Positions 45,028 to 53,473 of a stretch of 64,000 nucleotides of DNA are shown one piece after another. Source of the DNA: JAJEFO01 sp965209045. GTDB lineage: Bacteria; Pseudomonadota; Alphaproteobacteria; Rhodobacterales; Rhodobacteraceae. Under the pieces are notes generated by a model. The model was not told the origin of the DNA. It did no database searches and worked only from the letters and a program-made list of their open reading frames with translations. The translations under genes and the position numbers were made by a program. The first letter of the stretch is position 1. Every line of letters begins with the position of its first letter. Location: assembly GCA_965209045.1 (NCBI GenBank), contig CBDBPW010000003.1, positions 1,674,001 through 1,738,000 on the forward strand, written 5' to 3'.

Positions 45028-45815
45028 GCGTGCCGTCGCGGATCGAAGCGGGCGAACTCTGCCAAGAAGAGAGCAAAGTTGCGCGCTGCCGTGTCCAGCA
45101 GGTGCCCGCCCTTTTCCGCCGTGGCGGTCGAAGCGTTGCCGCAAGCGCCGTCGACGTTCAGGTCGTCGATGATCCATGCCGGACGCGCCGGCCGTCCGGC
45201 CAGGCCGATGAAACGGTTCGACTGTTTCCACGTGCGAGTCTCGGACAGGAAGTTCCGCGCCTGGTCCGCATCCACCAGTTCCGGTCTGGCCGCCAGCATC
45301 GCCGAGGTCTCGCTGTCCCCGGCATGAATGTCGTCCTCCAGCGCCTCGGCGTCAAACACGCCCTCGGGTTCCGCGAATCCGAACCAGGAGCCGGTGGCGA
45401 CGATCATGTCGTGCGAGATCCGGAGATCACGCGCCGCAACGTCCAGAACCGCCGTGTTCCCGCCATGCCCGTTCAGGAAGAACAGCCGCTCCACGCCGGC
45501 GCGCGCAACGGAGGCGCCCATGTCGCGCAGCGTCGAGATGAGCGTGTCGGCCGAGAGGCTGAGCGTGCCGGGATGGCGGTCATGCTCTCCACTCTTTGAG
45601 ATGCCGAGCGTCGGCAGGAACAGGACGTTCTGGTCAGAAGCAAGATGTTCAAGGCAGCGTGTCACCGTGGCGTCCACCAGGTCTCGATCAACCGACACGG
45701 GCAGATGCGGTCCGTGCTGCTCGATGGCCCCGACCGGAAGAACCGCGACAAGATCGGCGGGCAGGTCCCGGAACACGGGTGCCCTTTGCTCGGCCCAATA
45801 GCCCTGCAGGGTCAT
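45024..45815 (-). CDS. Creatininase-family amidohydrolase
   Basis: A 263-residue metal-dependent amidase. The metal site residues are E32, H34 and the histidine at 37 in IEQHGPHLPV, D43, and E169 in HAGDSETSAM; LNGHGGN (114-120) is the family hallmark. The family opens cyclic amides (creatinine) or cleaves formamides (FAPy deformylase, mycofactocin protein MftE). With the linked amidohydrolase and amidotransferase it suggests stepwise breakdown of an amide or lactam. Overlaps both neighbours by 4 bp. Confidence 0.92.
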   Translation of the reverse strand: MTLQGYWAEQRAPVFRDLPADLVAVLPVGAIEQHGPHLPVSVDRDLVDATVTRCLEHLASDQNVLFLPTLGISKSGEHDRHPGTLSLSADTLISTLRDMGASVARAGVERLFFLNGHGGNTAVLDVAARDLRISHDMIVATGSWFGFAEPEGVFDAEALEDDIHAGDSETSAMLAARPELVDADQARNFLSETRTWKQSNRFIGLAGRPARPAWIIDDLNVDGACGNASTATAEKGGHLLDTAARNFALFLAEFARFDPRRHA

Positions 45816-46510
45816 GACGGCCTCCCGAACAGGTCGTCAAGAAAGCCGTAGAACCACTCCGCCTGCGCCGCGTCGTGCTGATACATCAGCCGTGTCTGCA
45901 CTTCCGGCCGCTGAACGTCCGGACGGTCGCACTCCGCCCAATCCTGTTTCTGCCAGCGACGAAATCCCTCGATGGTGACTTCCGGGTGAAACTGCAGGCC
46001 AAAGACCTTGTCGCCGTGCCGGAACGCCTGGTTTTCGTAATTCTCGTTGCCGGCCAGGCGAACGGCGCCGTCCGGCAGGTCGAAGGTGTGGAAGTGCGCC
46101 TGCGTCACCCATAGCGGCACGTCCATGAATCCTGCGGCCTCAGCCGTCGGATCGACCCGGAAATAGCCGAATTCGAAAGTCCCGTCCGCGCGCGCGCCTG
46201 CCCAGGCGCCAAGGTGGTGAGCGATCATCTGCGCACCTTGGCATATGCCCAGCACCGGGACCTCCGCCTCGATGCAACGATCGATCCAGCGGTATTCCTC
46301 GTTCAGGAAAGGATGCTTGTCAGTCTCGTAGACATTGTAGATGCCGCCAAAGACGACGGTGCCGCCCAGGTCGTCACCGGGATCGCCCAAGGATTCGCCG
46401 GCAAACGGCTTGCGACTGTCGATTTCGAAGCCGGCCTGCGTCAGCCAGGTGACCACCCGGTCATCCGCAGGTTCATGGCCGTGACGGACCAAGAGCACGC
46501 GCCGCCCCAT
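45812..46510 (-). CDS. Class I glutamine amidotransferase-like protein
   Basis: A 232-residue GATase domain protein. The triad is C90 in VLGICQGAQM, H175 and E177 in GLQFHPEVT. The protein stands alone without a synthase domain, as in puuD-like gamma-glutamyl hydrolases or amidotransferases paired with ligases elsewhere. First gene of the minus-strand operon; its start is divergent from the Rid-family gene with 130 bp between. Given the setting, hydrolysis of a gamma-glutamyl or similar amide is likely, but this is inference. Confidence 0.85.
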   Translation of the reverse strand: MGRRVLLVRHGHEPADDRVVTWLTQAGFEIDSRKPFAGESLGDPGDDLGGTVVFGGIYNVYETDKHPFLNEEYRWIDRCIEAEVPVLGICQGAQMIAHHLGAWAGARADGTFEFGYFRVDPTAEAAGFMDVPLWVTQAHFHTFDLPDGAVRLAGNENYENQAFRHGDKVFGLQFHPEVTIEGFRRWQKQDWAECDRPDVQRPEVQTRLMYQHDAAQAEWFYGFLDDLFGRPS

Positions 46511-46640
46511 TTTCGCGCCCTCCGTGGCGAAGATCGTGTTGCGTGGCCCTTGAAGTCAATCCGTGCCAGAGATGTGTGCCCATGCTTGCAAAAAACTTCT
46601 GTGCTGACAAGGATGAAACGAGGTGGAAATTGGCAGTGTC

Positions 46641-47030
46641 ATGAAAGCGCTGACGCCAGAGACGTTGAGGCCGCCGTTTGCGCGATATGCGCACGGAGTG
46701 GAAATCCCGGCAGGTTGGCGCCTTGTCCGGACCTCGGGCCAATTGGGAGTTCGCGCCGACGAAAGCGTCCCGGATGACGCCTACTCCCAAGCCGCGGTCT
46801 GCTTTGAGAACATCGCCCGAGTTTTGCGCGAAAGCGGGATGACTTCGCACGACGTGGCACATGTTTCGGCCTATGTCACGGACCGCGTGCACATGGCAGG
46901 CTACATGCGTGCCAGGGACGAGTTCATGAAGGACGTGGCCCGACCTCCAGCCTCCACCTTGCTCATTGTCTCGGGCTTCACCCGCCCCGAATTCAAGGTC
47001 GAGGTTGAGGCATTGGCGGCCGCTCCCTAG
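46641..47030 (+). CDS. Rid (YjgF/YER057c) family protein lacking the catalytic arginine
   Basis: A 129-residue chorismate-mutase-like trimer subunit. GWRLVRTSGQLGV, an amphipathic helix and RPEFKVEVEALAA at the C-terminus are the Rid pattern. The imine/enamine deaminase of the RidA type needs an arginine in the P-A-R-S/T segment; here that segment is PPASTLLIV, with serine instead, as in non-deaminase Rid subfamilies. Start ATG 46641 (MKALTPETLRPP); GTG 46623 is possible. It is divergent from the amidohydrolase operon, suggesting a linked role in disposal of a reactive intermediate. Confidence 0.85.
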   Translation: MKALTPETLRPPFARYAHGVEIPAGWRLVRTSGQLGVRADESVPDDAYSQAAVCFENIARVLRESGMTSHDVAHVSAYVTDRVHMAGYMRARDEFMKDVARPPASTLLIVSGFTRPEFKVEVEALAAAP

Positions 47031-47422
47031 ACGCCAGTTCGAACCGAGCGATGTCTCTCGACGCCCTCTCATGCCCCTTCCCGGAGCGCAAAGGCACTAT
47101 CGGTTCCGCCAAGGCCTTGATCGACACTCCCCGACAGGAGCCGCAGGACGGGGCATCAGCACCACGTGCCTGACCAGACCGCCTTCGATGATCGCACTTC
47201 ACGGCAGCGGGCAGGCACGTGTTCCGGAATGCGCACGCTCGTGAAACAAGCCCCCGTCAATCCACAACGCGTTTTCCCTTTTTCGGTTCATGGACTCGCC
47301 GTAGAAGACGCAACTTGAGCGCCGTCCCTGCGCAGACCCCGCATGCGCCGCGGCCGCAACGCCACATGCTCCATCGCCGCGCGAGGCGCGCAGCGATGCG
47401 GAATTCGAAAGGTAGATTCGCG
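47031..47422. other. Spacer between Rid gene and EamA transporter
   Basis: 392 bp without a convincing gene. The transporter frame can be read upstream to 47219 but that part is arginine- and cysteine-rich and without a helix pattern, so it is treated as non-coding. The transporter start at 47423 has GAAAGGTAG just upstream. No tRNA or hairpin seen. Confidence 0.4.
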
Positions 47423-48262
47423 GTGGAAACCCACGTTTTCGCGGCAGTCCTTTTGGCCGCCGTCCTGCATGCCGGTTGGAATTCGCTGGTCAAGGTGGGC
47501 CTCGACCGGGCTTCGACCCTGCTGTTGCTGACCTTGGTCCAGGCAGGGATTGCAGTTGCGCTGCTGCCCTTCGTGGCGCAGCCCGCCACCGAGTCCTGGA
47601 TCTGGATTCTCGCCTCAGCGGCACTGCATGTTGGCTACAAGGTCTTTCTGTTGCAGGCATATTCCCACGCCGACCTCAGCCAGGCCTACCCGTTGGCGCG
47701 CGGGACCGCCCCGCTGATCGTTACCGTCTGGTCAGTGCTCATCCTTGGCGCCACATTCACGCCAAGCTCGATGGCCGCGATCCTCGCCATTTCGCTGGGC
47801 ATCCTGATGATGACTGCAAAGGGATCGTCTTCGGGCTGGATGCGCGGTTCGGCGATGTTCTGGGCGATGGGCACCGCCAGTTTCACCGCAAGCTACACGC
47901 TCGTCGACGGGGTGGGCGCGCGAATCGCGGGCACGCCCTCCGGGTTCATCCTGTGGATGGTGATCGGCGATGCCATCGGCATGTCGGCATATGCCGCGCT
48001 GAACCGAGGGCGTGCCACGTTTTCGGCATTGCTGCCCGTGTGGAAGACCGGGCTTGCCGCCGGAGCCATGTCACTTGGCTCCTATTGGATCGCGGTGTGG
48101 GCCTTCACTCAAGCGCCGATCGCGCTTGTGGCCGCGTTGCGCGAGTCCAGCATTCTTTTTGCTACGGTAATTGCCGCCCTCGTCCTCAGCGAGCGGGTAA
48201 ACCGCTGGCGCTGGATATCAGCCTGTTTCATCGCAAGCGGAGTAGCGCTCATGAAGGCCTGA
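47423..48262 (+). CDS. EamA/DMT-family transporter
   Basis: A 279-residue permease with about ten membrane helices and an internal repeat of the two EamA halves. AVLLAAVLHAGWNSLVKVG starts the first, and ALRESSILFATVIAALVLSERV the conserved end of the second. DMT proteins export metabolites or take up amino acids and nucleosides. The GTG at 47423 is placed by GAAAGGTAG upstream; a longer frame is a shadow. Same strand as the Rid gene 392 bp upstream, not clearly co-transcribed. Confidence 0.88.
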   Translation: METHVFAAVLLAAVLHAGWNSLVKVGLDRASTLLLLTLVQAGIAVALLPFVAQPATESWIWILASAALHVGYKVFLLQAYSHADLSQAYPLARGTAPLIVTVWSVLILGATFTPSSMAAILAISLGILMMTAKGSSSGWMRGSAMFWAMGTASFTASYTLVDGVGARIAGTPSGFILWMVIGDAIGMSAYAALNRGRATFSALLPVWKTGLAAGAMSLGSYWIAVWAFTQAPIALVAALRESSILFATVIAALVLSERVNRWRWISACFIASGVALMKA

Positions 48263-48328
48263 GCACGGACACCGGCAGCATGTCGCCGAGAGCCTTCCCA
48301 AGCCATCCGGACTGGTGAGACTTCCGGA

Positions 48329-49948
48329 CTAGAGCTCTTTCCATAGCACCTTGCCGGCGCCTGAGTGAGGAAGATGGTCGCGAAACTCAATTCGGCTCGG
48401 AACCTTGTAGGCCGCCATGTTCTGGCGGCACCAGTCAGTTAGGCGATGGGCATCCAGCAGGTCCTTGTGCCGCACGACCACGGCACGCACGGCCTCGCCA
48501 GTCCGCGGGTCTGGGTCGCCGACAATGCATGCCTCCTTTATGTCCGGATGGCTGTGCAGGATCGCCTCGATCTCTGCGGGCCAGACCTTGAAGCCAGAGA
48601 CATTGACCATCCGCTTCAGCCTGTCGACGAAAAAGAAATAGCCCTCGTCATCCATGTAGCCAATGTCGCCCGTGCGGAGGAAGCGCTTGCCGTCGAGCGT
48701 CAGAAACGCGGCCTCGGTCTCTTCCGGGCGCTGCCAGTACCCCTGAAAGACTTGCGGCCCGTGGGTCACAATCTCGCCAGGCTCGTTGGATCGAAGCTCT
48801 TCGAGCGATTCCGGGTCCACTATTCGGCAGTCCACGTCAAAGATCGGGATGCCAAGGCATTGCTGTTTCGGTGCTTGTGGTGGGTTGATATGGGTGGGCG
48901 CAATGGTCTCCGAGAGACCGTATGCCTCAATATAGTCGAGCCCGATCAGTTCCGACATCCTCCGCGCTATGCCCGCGGGCATCTGCGCTCCGCCGCCGCC
49001 TATTGCCTTGAGTGACGAGACATCGATGTCCATGATCCTCGGCAGCGACAGGAAGTCGATCATCATCTTCGTGATCGAGCGCCAGTGCTCGATCCGCTCC
49101 CGCTGTATGAGCTTCGCGGCCAGCGCGGCATTCCAGCGAGTCATCAGGTAAGTGGTCGACCTCGTCAGGATCGGAAGGTTCATCGAATGCTGCATGCCCG
49201 TCACGTGGCAAAGCGGCAGCGTGGCAAGAATGCGCGATCCGGACGTGACCCCGACCCATTTTGAATAGCCGAAAATCACGGCGTTCACGCTGGCATGAGT
49301 GTGCAGACAGCCCTTTGGCTGGCCTGTCGTGCCGGAACTGTACGGGATGATGCACCAATCTCCGGGGCGCCGGTCGTGGCCGGGCGCCTCGCATTCCATG
49401 GCCAACACGTCGGCCCAGGCAGTGCCGACTGGGGCGGGCGCCAAATCCGCGAACTCTGCGGGAAAGTCCCAGCCGTCCAGAGCGTAGTCGCTGTAGCGCG
49501 CCTGGACCAGCCCGGGATGCCCGGAGTCGCCTTGAACCGCCATCACCTCTTCGGCAAGCTCTGTACCAAAGATGATGGCCCGGGCCCCGGAATCCTGGAC
49601 GATGTATCGAAGCTCTCCACGTCGACACATCGGGTTGACCGGAACGATCACTGCATTGGCGGCAAGAACGGCGTAGTAGGCCACCACAAACTGCGGCGCG
49701 TTTTGCATGTAGATCGCGACACGGTCGCCCGCGCGGATGCCGAGCTGTTGATGCAGAAAGCCCGCGAGGTGCTGGACCTCCGTCGCGAGTTCGCGAAACG
49801 AGATGCGGCGGCCGTAATACCAAATGGCCGTTCGTTCGGACGCTGCGCTTACGGCCTGGTCCAGGTTATGCAGAACCGAATGCCGCGACTGTGGCAGGCT
49901 GTACGGCAGCCCGTTGGGCCAGACCTTGAAGTGCCGGTTCTGCATCAT
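48329..49948 (-). CDS. AMP-binding acyl-CoA synthetase
   Basis: A 539-residue adenylate-forming ligase. YSSGTTGQPKG (about 207-217) is the phosphate loop, YGLSETIAPTH the A5 region, GDIGYMDDEGYFFFVDRLKRMVNVSG the A7/A8 region, and K533 in SGAGKVLWKEL the catalytic lysine. It activates a carboxylic acid to its CoA ester through an acyl-AMP. Followed on the same strand by no gene but preceded 13 bp upstream by the VOC protein gene. Downstream of a DmdA-like gene, a DmdB-like role (methylmercaptopropionate-CoA ligase) is possible but unproven. Confidence 0.9.
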   Translation of the reverse strand: MMQNRHFKVWPNGLPYSLPQSRHSVLHNLDQAVSAASERTAIWYYGRRISFRELATEVQHLAGFLHQQLGIRAGDRVAIYMQNAPQFVVAYYAVLAANAVIVPVNPMCRRGELRYIVQDSGARAIIFGTELAEEVMAVQGDSGHPGLVQARYSDYALDGWDFPAEFADLAPAPVGTAWADVLAMECEAPGHDRRPGDWCIIPYSSGTTGQPKGCLHTHASVNAVIFGYSKWVGVTSGSRILATLPLCHVTGMQHSMNLPILTRSTTYLMTRWNAALAAKLIQRERIEHWRSITKMMIDFLSLPRIMDIDVSSLKAIGGGGAQMPAGIARRMSELIGLDYIEAYGLSETIAPTHINPPQAPKQQCLGIPIFDVDCRIVDPESLEELRSNEPGEIVTHGPQVFQGYWQRPEETEAAFLTLDGKRFLRTGDIGYMDDEGYFFFVDRLKRMVNVSGFKVWPAEIEAILHSHPDIKEACIVGDPDPRTGEAVRAVVVRHKDLLDAHRLTDWCRQNMAAYKVPSRIEFRDHLPHSGAGKVLWKEL

Positions 49949-49961
49949 CGCTGTTCCGCGC

Positions 49962-50468
49962 CTATTCCTTGCGCAATTGGTTCCCTGCCAAGAGGTTCAG
50001 CTTGGGGTTCTGCGAGTACTTTTGGCACAGCCGTTCGCAACCGTCGTACGTCGCGTCGAACGGCCCCGCCTTCCAACCAGTCAATTGCAACACCACGCCA
50101 TTGCCGGTCTTGGGGCCTACAAGCGCCTCTTGATAGTCATCGTCCTCCATTTCGGTCTTGTCGAGCTTCACGCCCTTGGACTCGAGCTCGGTCACGTACT
50201 CCTCAATGTCGTCAATCTCCAACCCAATGTGCTGGATTCCGTTGCCATGCCTTTCCACGAACTTTGAGATGAAGCTGTCTGGGTCGTTGCTGGAAATGAA
50301 GCTCATGATGCTGACGCCGAACCGGACGCAGGCGCCCTGGTACCTGTCCTCGATGGACTCGAACTCCATCATCATCTCGCCACCAAGCACATTGATGGCA
50401 TTGTCCAGTGCCGCGGGCAGGTCCTTGACGGCAAAGGCGATGTGATTGATCCCGGTGATCCTGGCCAA
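49962..50468 (-). CDS. VOC-family protein, methylmalonyl-CoA-epimerase-like
   Basis: A 168-residue vicinal-oxygen-chelate protein. INHIAFAVKDLPAALDN begins the first module, NGIQHIGLEIDDIEEYVTEL the second, so histidines in HIAF and HIGL and a late glutamate could bind metal. The C-terminal 40 residues beyond the usual fold are unassigned. The TTG at 50468 follows AAAGGAC with six bases between; no ATG is suited. It sits between the synthetase and DmdA-like genes, all minus strand. Typical reactions are epimerisation of CoA esters or isomerisation; the actual substrate is unknown. Confidence 0.75.
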   Translation of the reverse strand: MARITGINHIAFAVKDLPAALDNAINVLGGEMMMEFESIEDRYQGACVRFGVSIMSFISSNDPDSFISKFVERHGNGIQHIGLEIDDIEEYVTELESKGVKLDKTEMEDDDYQEALVGPKTGNGVVLQLTGWKAGPFDATYDGCERLCQKYSQNPKLNLLAGNQLRKE

Positions 50469-50514
50469 TTTGTGGTCCTTTCCTGTTGAATTCGGCGTTC
50501 CGAGCCCTTCGGAT

Positions 50515-51684
50515 TCAAGCCCCGAGTGAGTCCAGAAGCGCGCGCGCATCTCCCTGCTGGCGCTTGGGCAGGAACGGAAGTCCGCAGACCCGAGCCTTGC
50601 GCGGTCCGTCCCAGGTGTCCGCAATGAGTTCCGTTCCGATCGCCGCCTGATCAGCCGCCACGAATCCGAGCGCGACATTGGTCTCTAGCCGGGGCGAGTA
50701 CGCCAGGCTCGTAAGTCGACCCGAAGTCCTGCCGTCTCGTGTCAATGGCCAGGGATCCTCGTTCGGATCCAGTGCGGGGCCCCCGATTCTCATGCCGACG
50801 AGCCTTCCTTTCAACGGCTGCTTCTTCAGCCTCGTCAAGGCCGCCCGGCCGATGAATTCCGGGGTGCTGTCCAGTTCCACCAGACGGTCCAGCCCGACTT
50901 CATACGGATTCTCGTTTGGGGTCATGTCCACGCCCCAAGACATGATGCCAGATTCAATGCGTCGCGCTTGACTGACTGCACCTGGGGCGACGTTGCAGTC
51001 GCTGCCAGCCTGCATCAGCGCATCGAACAAGGCATCGCCTTGATCTTGATTCCCGAGGTAGATCTCGTAGCCGAATTCGCCGCTCCATCCAGTGCGTGAA
51101 ATCGTGAGCGGGTGGCCGCGAAAGTCCATTGATGCATGCCGGTAGTACTTCAGGTCGAGTATCCGGTCGCCAAAGAGATTGGTCATCAAACGTGGCGACT
51201 TTGGTCCCTGTACCTGCATCACGGACACGCCTGCATCCCTGATCTTGACCTGCATCGGTGAGTGAACGGCGACACCCTTTGCCCAAATCTCCAGATCGCA
51301 GTCCGACGTCGAGAGCCAGAACCGGTTCGCCGACAGTCGAAGGATGACGGGATCGCAAAGGATGCCGCCTTCGGGCGAGGTGATAAGCGCGTACCTGCAT
51401 TGCCCGACCTTGCATCTGCTCATGTCCCGCGGCGTCAGGAACTGCACGAAGGCCGCCGCGTCCGGTCCGGAGATTTCAACCTGCCGTTCGCCCATCACGG
51501 GCCAGATCGCGACGTCTTCCGTCACTTTCCAGTATTCTTCCAGCGGCGTGGAGAACGTGCTTGAGATATAGGTGCGGTTATAGACCGAAAACGCGCGGCA
51601 CCCGTACCTCCAGGATGCATCAAAGAACGCGCCCTTCCGGATGCGGGGCTGGAAAGACAGGGAGGCGCCATTGTGCTGGATCAT
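50515..51684 (-). CDS. DmdA-like GcvT-family protein (folate-dependent demethylase)
   Basis: A 389-residue T-protein-fold enzyme. GERQVEISGPDAAAFVQFLTP and RDMSRCKVGQCRYALIT resemble dimethylsulfoniopropionate demethylase DmdA closely; ISRTGWSGEFGYEIYLG and RRIESGIMSWGVDMT are the folate-binding region. The start MIQHNGASLSFQPRIRKG at 51684 matches the DmdA N-terminus. These enzymes transfer a methyl group from sulfonium or amine compounds to tetrahydrofolate. Whether it is true DmdA or a methylamine-type relative cannot be decided by eye; the linked polyamine-type importer suggests an amine. Confidence 0.8.
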   Translation of the reverse strand: MIQHNGASLSFQPRIRKGAFFDASWRYGCRAFSVYNRTYISSTFSTPLEEYWKVTEDVAIWPVMGERQVEISGPDAAAFVQFLTPRDMSRCKVGQCRYALITSPEGGILCDPVILRLSANRFWLSTSDCDLEIWAKGVAVHSPMQVKIRDAGVSVMQVQGPKSPRLMTNLFGDRILDLKYYRHASMDFRGHPLTISRTGWSGEFGYEIYLGNQDQGDALFDALMQAGSDCNVAPGAVSQARRIESGIMSWGVDMTPNENPYEVGLDRLVELDSTPEFIGRAALTRLKKQPLKGRLVGMRIGGPALDPNEDPWPLTRDGRTSGRLTSLAYSPRLETNVALGFVAADQAAIGTELIADTWDGPRKARVCGLPFLPKRQQGDARALLDSLGA

Positions 51685-51739
51685 CGCACAAGCTCGCCCC
51701 TGCCTGCAGCCATTGGCAGTGTCACGTCCCGACTCAGCA

Positions 51740-52561
51740 TCAGTTCCTTTTTCCTTTCGAACCAAGGAACTGGGTCAAGAGCAGAAGCGCGGACGACAGG
51801 ATGACCATGATTGTTGAGATCGCCGCAATCGTCGGATCGATGTAGTCGCGCAGCGCCGCGAACATGTGCTTGGTCAGAGTCGCATTGGCACCGCCGGAGA
51901 CAAAGATCGCAATGATCACCTCATCGAATGACGTCAGGAAAGACAGTAGCGCCGCCGTGATGACGGAGAACCGAATCTGGGGCAACGTAATGAGGAAGAA
52001 CGCCTTTGTTCGGGTGGCGCCAAGGCTGCGCGCCACCTGTTCCTGACTTAGATCGTAGGACCTTAGCCCTGCGGTGATGACGATGATCGCGATCGGGAGC
52101 GCAAGGGCGGAGTGCGCGAGCACCAGCCCCGCAATCGTGTTGTTCATGCCGACCCGGCCATAGGCATAGAATGTCCCGATCGCGATCAGGATGACCGGCA
52201 CGATCATCGGGGTGATCAGCAACAGGAAGATCGCTCTTGTCGCGCGGTGGCGCGAGACAAAAAGCGCGTATGCGGCCATTGTCCCTAGCGGCGTTGCAAC
52301 AAGCATCGTCAGGAATCCGACCTGGAACGACGTTGCCGTCGCGCGCATCCATTTTGCCGAACCAAGGTACTCCTCGTACCAGCGCAGGGACCAGGTGCTG
52401 GGAGGGAACTCAAGGTACTGCGAATCCGAAAACGACATCGGAACGACGATCAGGGTTGGCGCGACCAGCAGCAGCATGATGATTGCCGAAAGGGCGTAGA
52501 GCCACAGGCGATTGCCATGCGTGATCTGGGTGTCTGCCGCAAGGCGGCTCCACCAGCTCAT
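51740..52561 (-). CDS. ABC transporter permease, PotC-like
   Basis: A 273-residue six-helix permease. VPMSFSDSQYLEFPPSTWSL and EEYLGSAKWMRATATSFQVG near the N-terminus and RSLGATRTKAFFLITLPQIR (EAA loop) match PotC/YdcV-type polyamine permeases. Its ATG at 52561 follows the stop of PotB directly (TGAATG), so the two are translated in tandem. It is followed by the DmdA-like gene 55 bp on. Confidence 0.92.
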   Translation of the reverse strand: MSWWSRLAADTQITHGNRLWLYALSAIIMLLLVAPTLIVVPMSFSDSQYLEFPPSTWSLRWYEEYLGSAKWMRATATSFQVGFLTMLVATPLGTMAAYALFVSRHRATRAIFLLLITPMIVPVILIAIGTFYAYGRVGMNNTIAGLVLAHSALALPIAIIVITAGLRSYDLSQEQVARSLGATRTKAFFLITLPQIRFSVITAALLSFLTSFDEVIIAIFVSGGANATLTKHMFAALRDYIDPTIAAISTIMVILSSALLLLTQFLGSKGKRN

Positions 52562-53473
52562 TCAATCTCTCCCGAAGAGTGCCGCGTCGAACTTGAAAAT
52601 CCGCGCAGCCACGTAAAGGGTGAAGGTCGTGGCAACCAGCAGCACGACCCCAAGCGCGCTGGCCGCTCCCCAGTCAAACTGATTCTCCAGTATGGCAGTG
52701 ATCTGGTTCGAGACCATGATGACCCGGCCACCGCCCAGGACGGCGGGGGTCACGTAAAACCCGAGGCACAGGACAAAGACGATTAGCGAGCCTGCGACCA
52801 TTCCCGGCAGCGACAGAGGGAAATAGACTCGCCAGAACGCATTGATCGGATTGGCGCCAAGGTTGGCGGCGGCATGCATCATGTCCCTGTCGATCTTCCG
52901 CATCGCGTTGTAGAGCGGCAGGATCAGAAACGGCAGCATGATGTGCGCCATCCCGATGAGCGTGCCTGTCATGTTGTGCACGAGCTTGATCGGCGTTTCC
53001 CACAGGCCGACCTGCATGGCGAATTCGTTCAGTATGCCCCGCTTCTGCAGCAACACGAGCCACGCATAGGTGCGCACCAAGAGCGACGTCCAGAACGGAA
53101 GCAAGACGGCCAGCATGAAGACTCCGGCCCACCTGGGCGGCAGCTGGGCCAGGAAGAACGCCAAAGGATAGCCGAGGGCGATGCAGGCCAGCGTGGTCAG
53201 CATGCTGACCTGAAACGTCGTGACAAAGATCCGGTAGTACGACTTGTACTGAGTCATCTTGTGGTAGTTTTCGAGCGAAAACCCGCCACCGTCCCCCAGG
53301 AAGGACAGGTAAAACAGCCACGAAAGCGGTATCAGGACAATCAGGACGATCACGATCATGGCCGGCACGACCAGGCTCAGTATCGACCATTGCTCGCGCG
53401 TACGCTGACGCTTCAGCGCCGCCTCGTGGAGGGGCATGCCGGATCGCGAACCGCCTGCATCAACGCGTGCCAT
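52562..53473 (-). CDS. ABC transporter permease, PotB-like
   Basis: A 303-residue permease. LVVPAMIVIVLIVLIPLSWLFYL is the first helix, RTYAWLVLLQKRGILNEF the typical PotB segment, and AAANLGANPINAFWRVYFPLSLPG the EAA loop. The ATG at 53473 shares one base with the ATPase stop (TGATG); a GTG one codon upstream is possible. Subunit of the same importer as the flanking genes. Confidence 0.92.
   Translation of the reverse strand: MARVDAGGSRSGMPLHEAALKRQRTREQWSILSLVVPAMIVIVLIVLIPLSWLFYLSFLGDGGGFSLENYHKMTQYKSYYRIFVTTFQVSMLTTLACIALGYPLAFFLAQLPPRWAGVFMLAVLLPFWTSLLVRTYAWLVLLQKRGILNEFAMQVGLWETPIKLVHNMTGTLIGMAHIMLPFLILPLYNAMRKIDRDMMHAAANLGANPINAFWRVYFPLSLPGMVAGSLIVFVLCLGFYVTPAVLGGGRVIMVSNQITAILENQFDWGAASALGVVLLVATTFTLYVAARIFKFDAALFGRD

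Noticed and set aside
47219..47422. Extension of the EamA transporter start to 47219
   Set aside because: Extra part has no helix pattern; GTG 47423 has a ribosome site.
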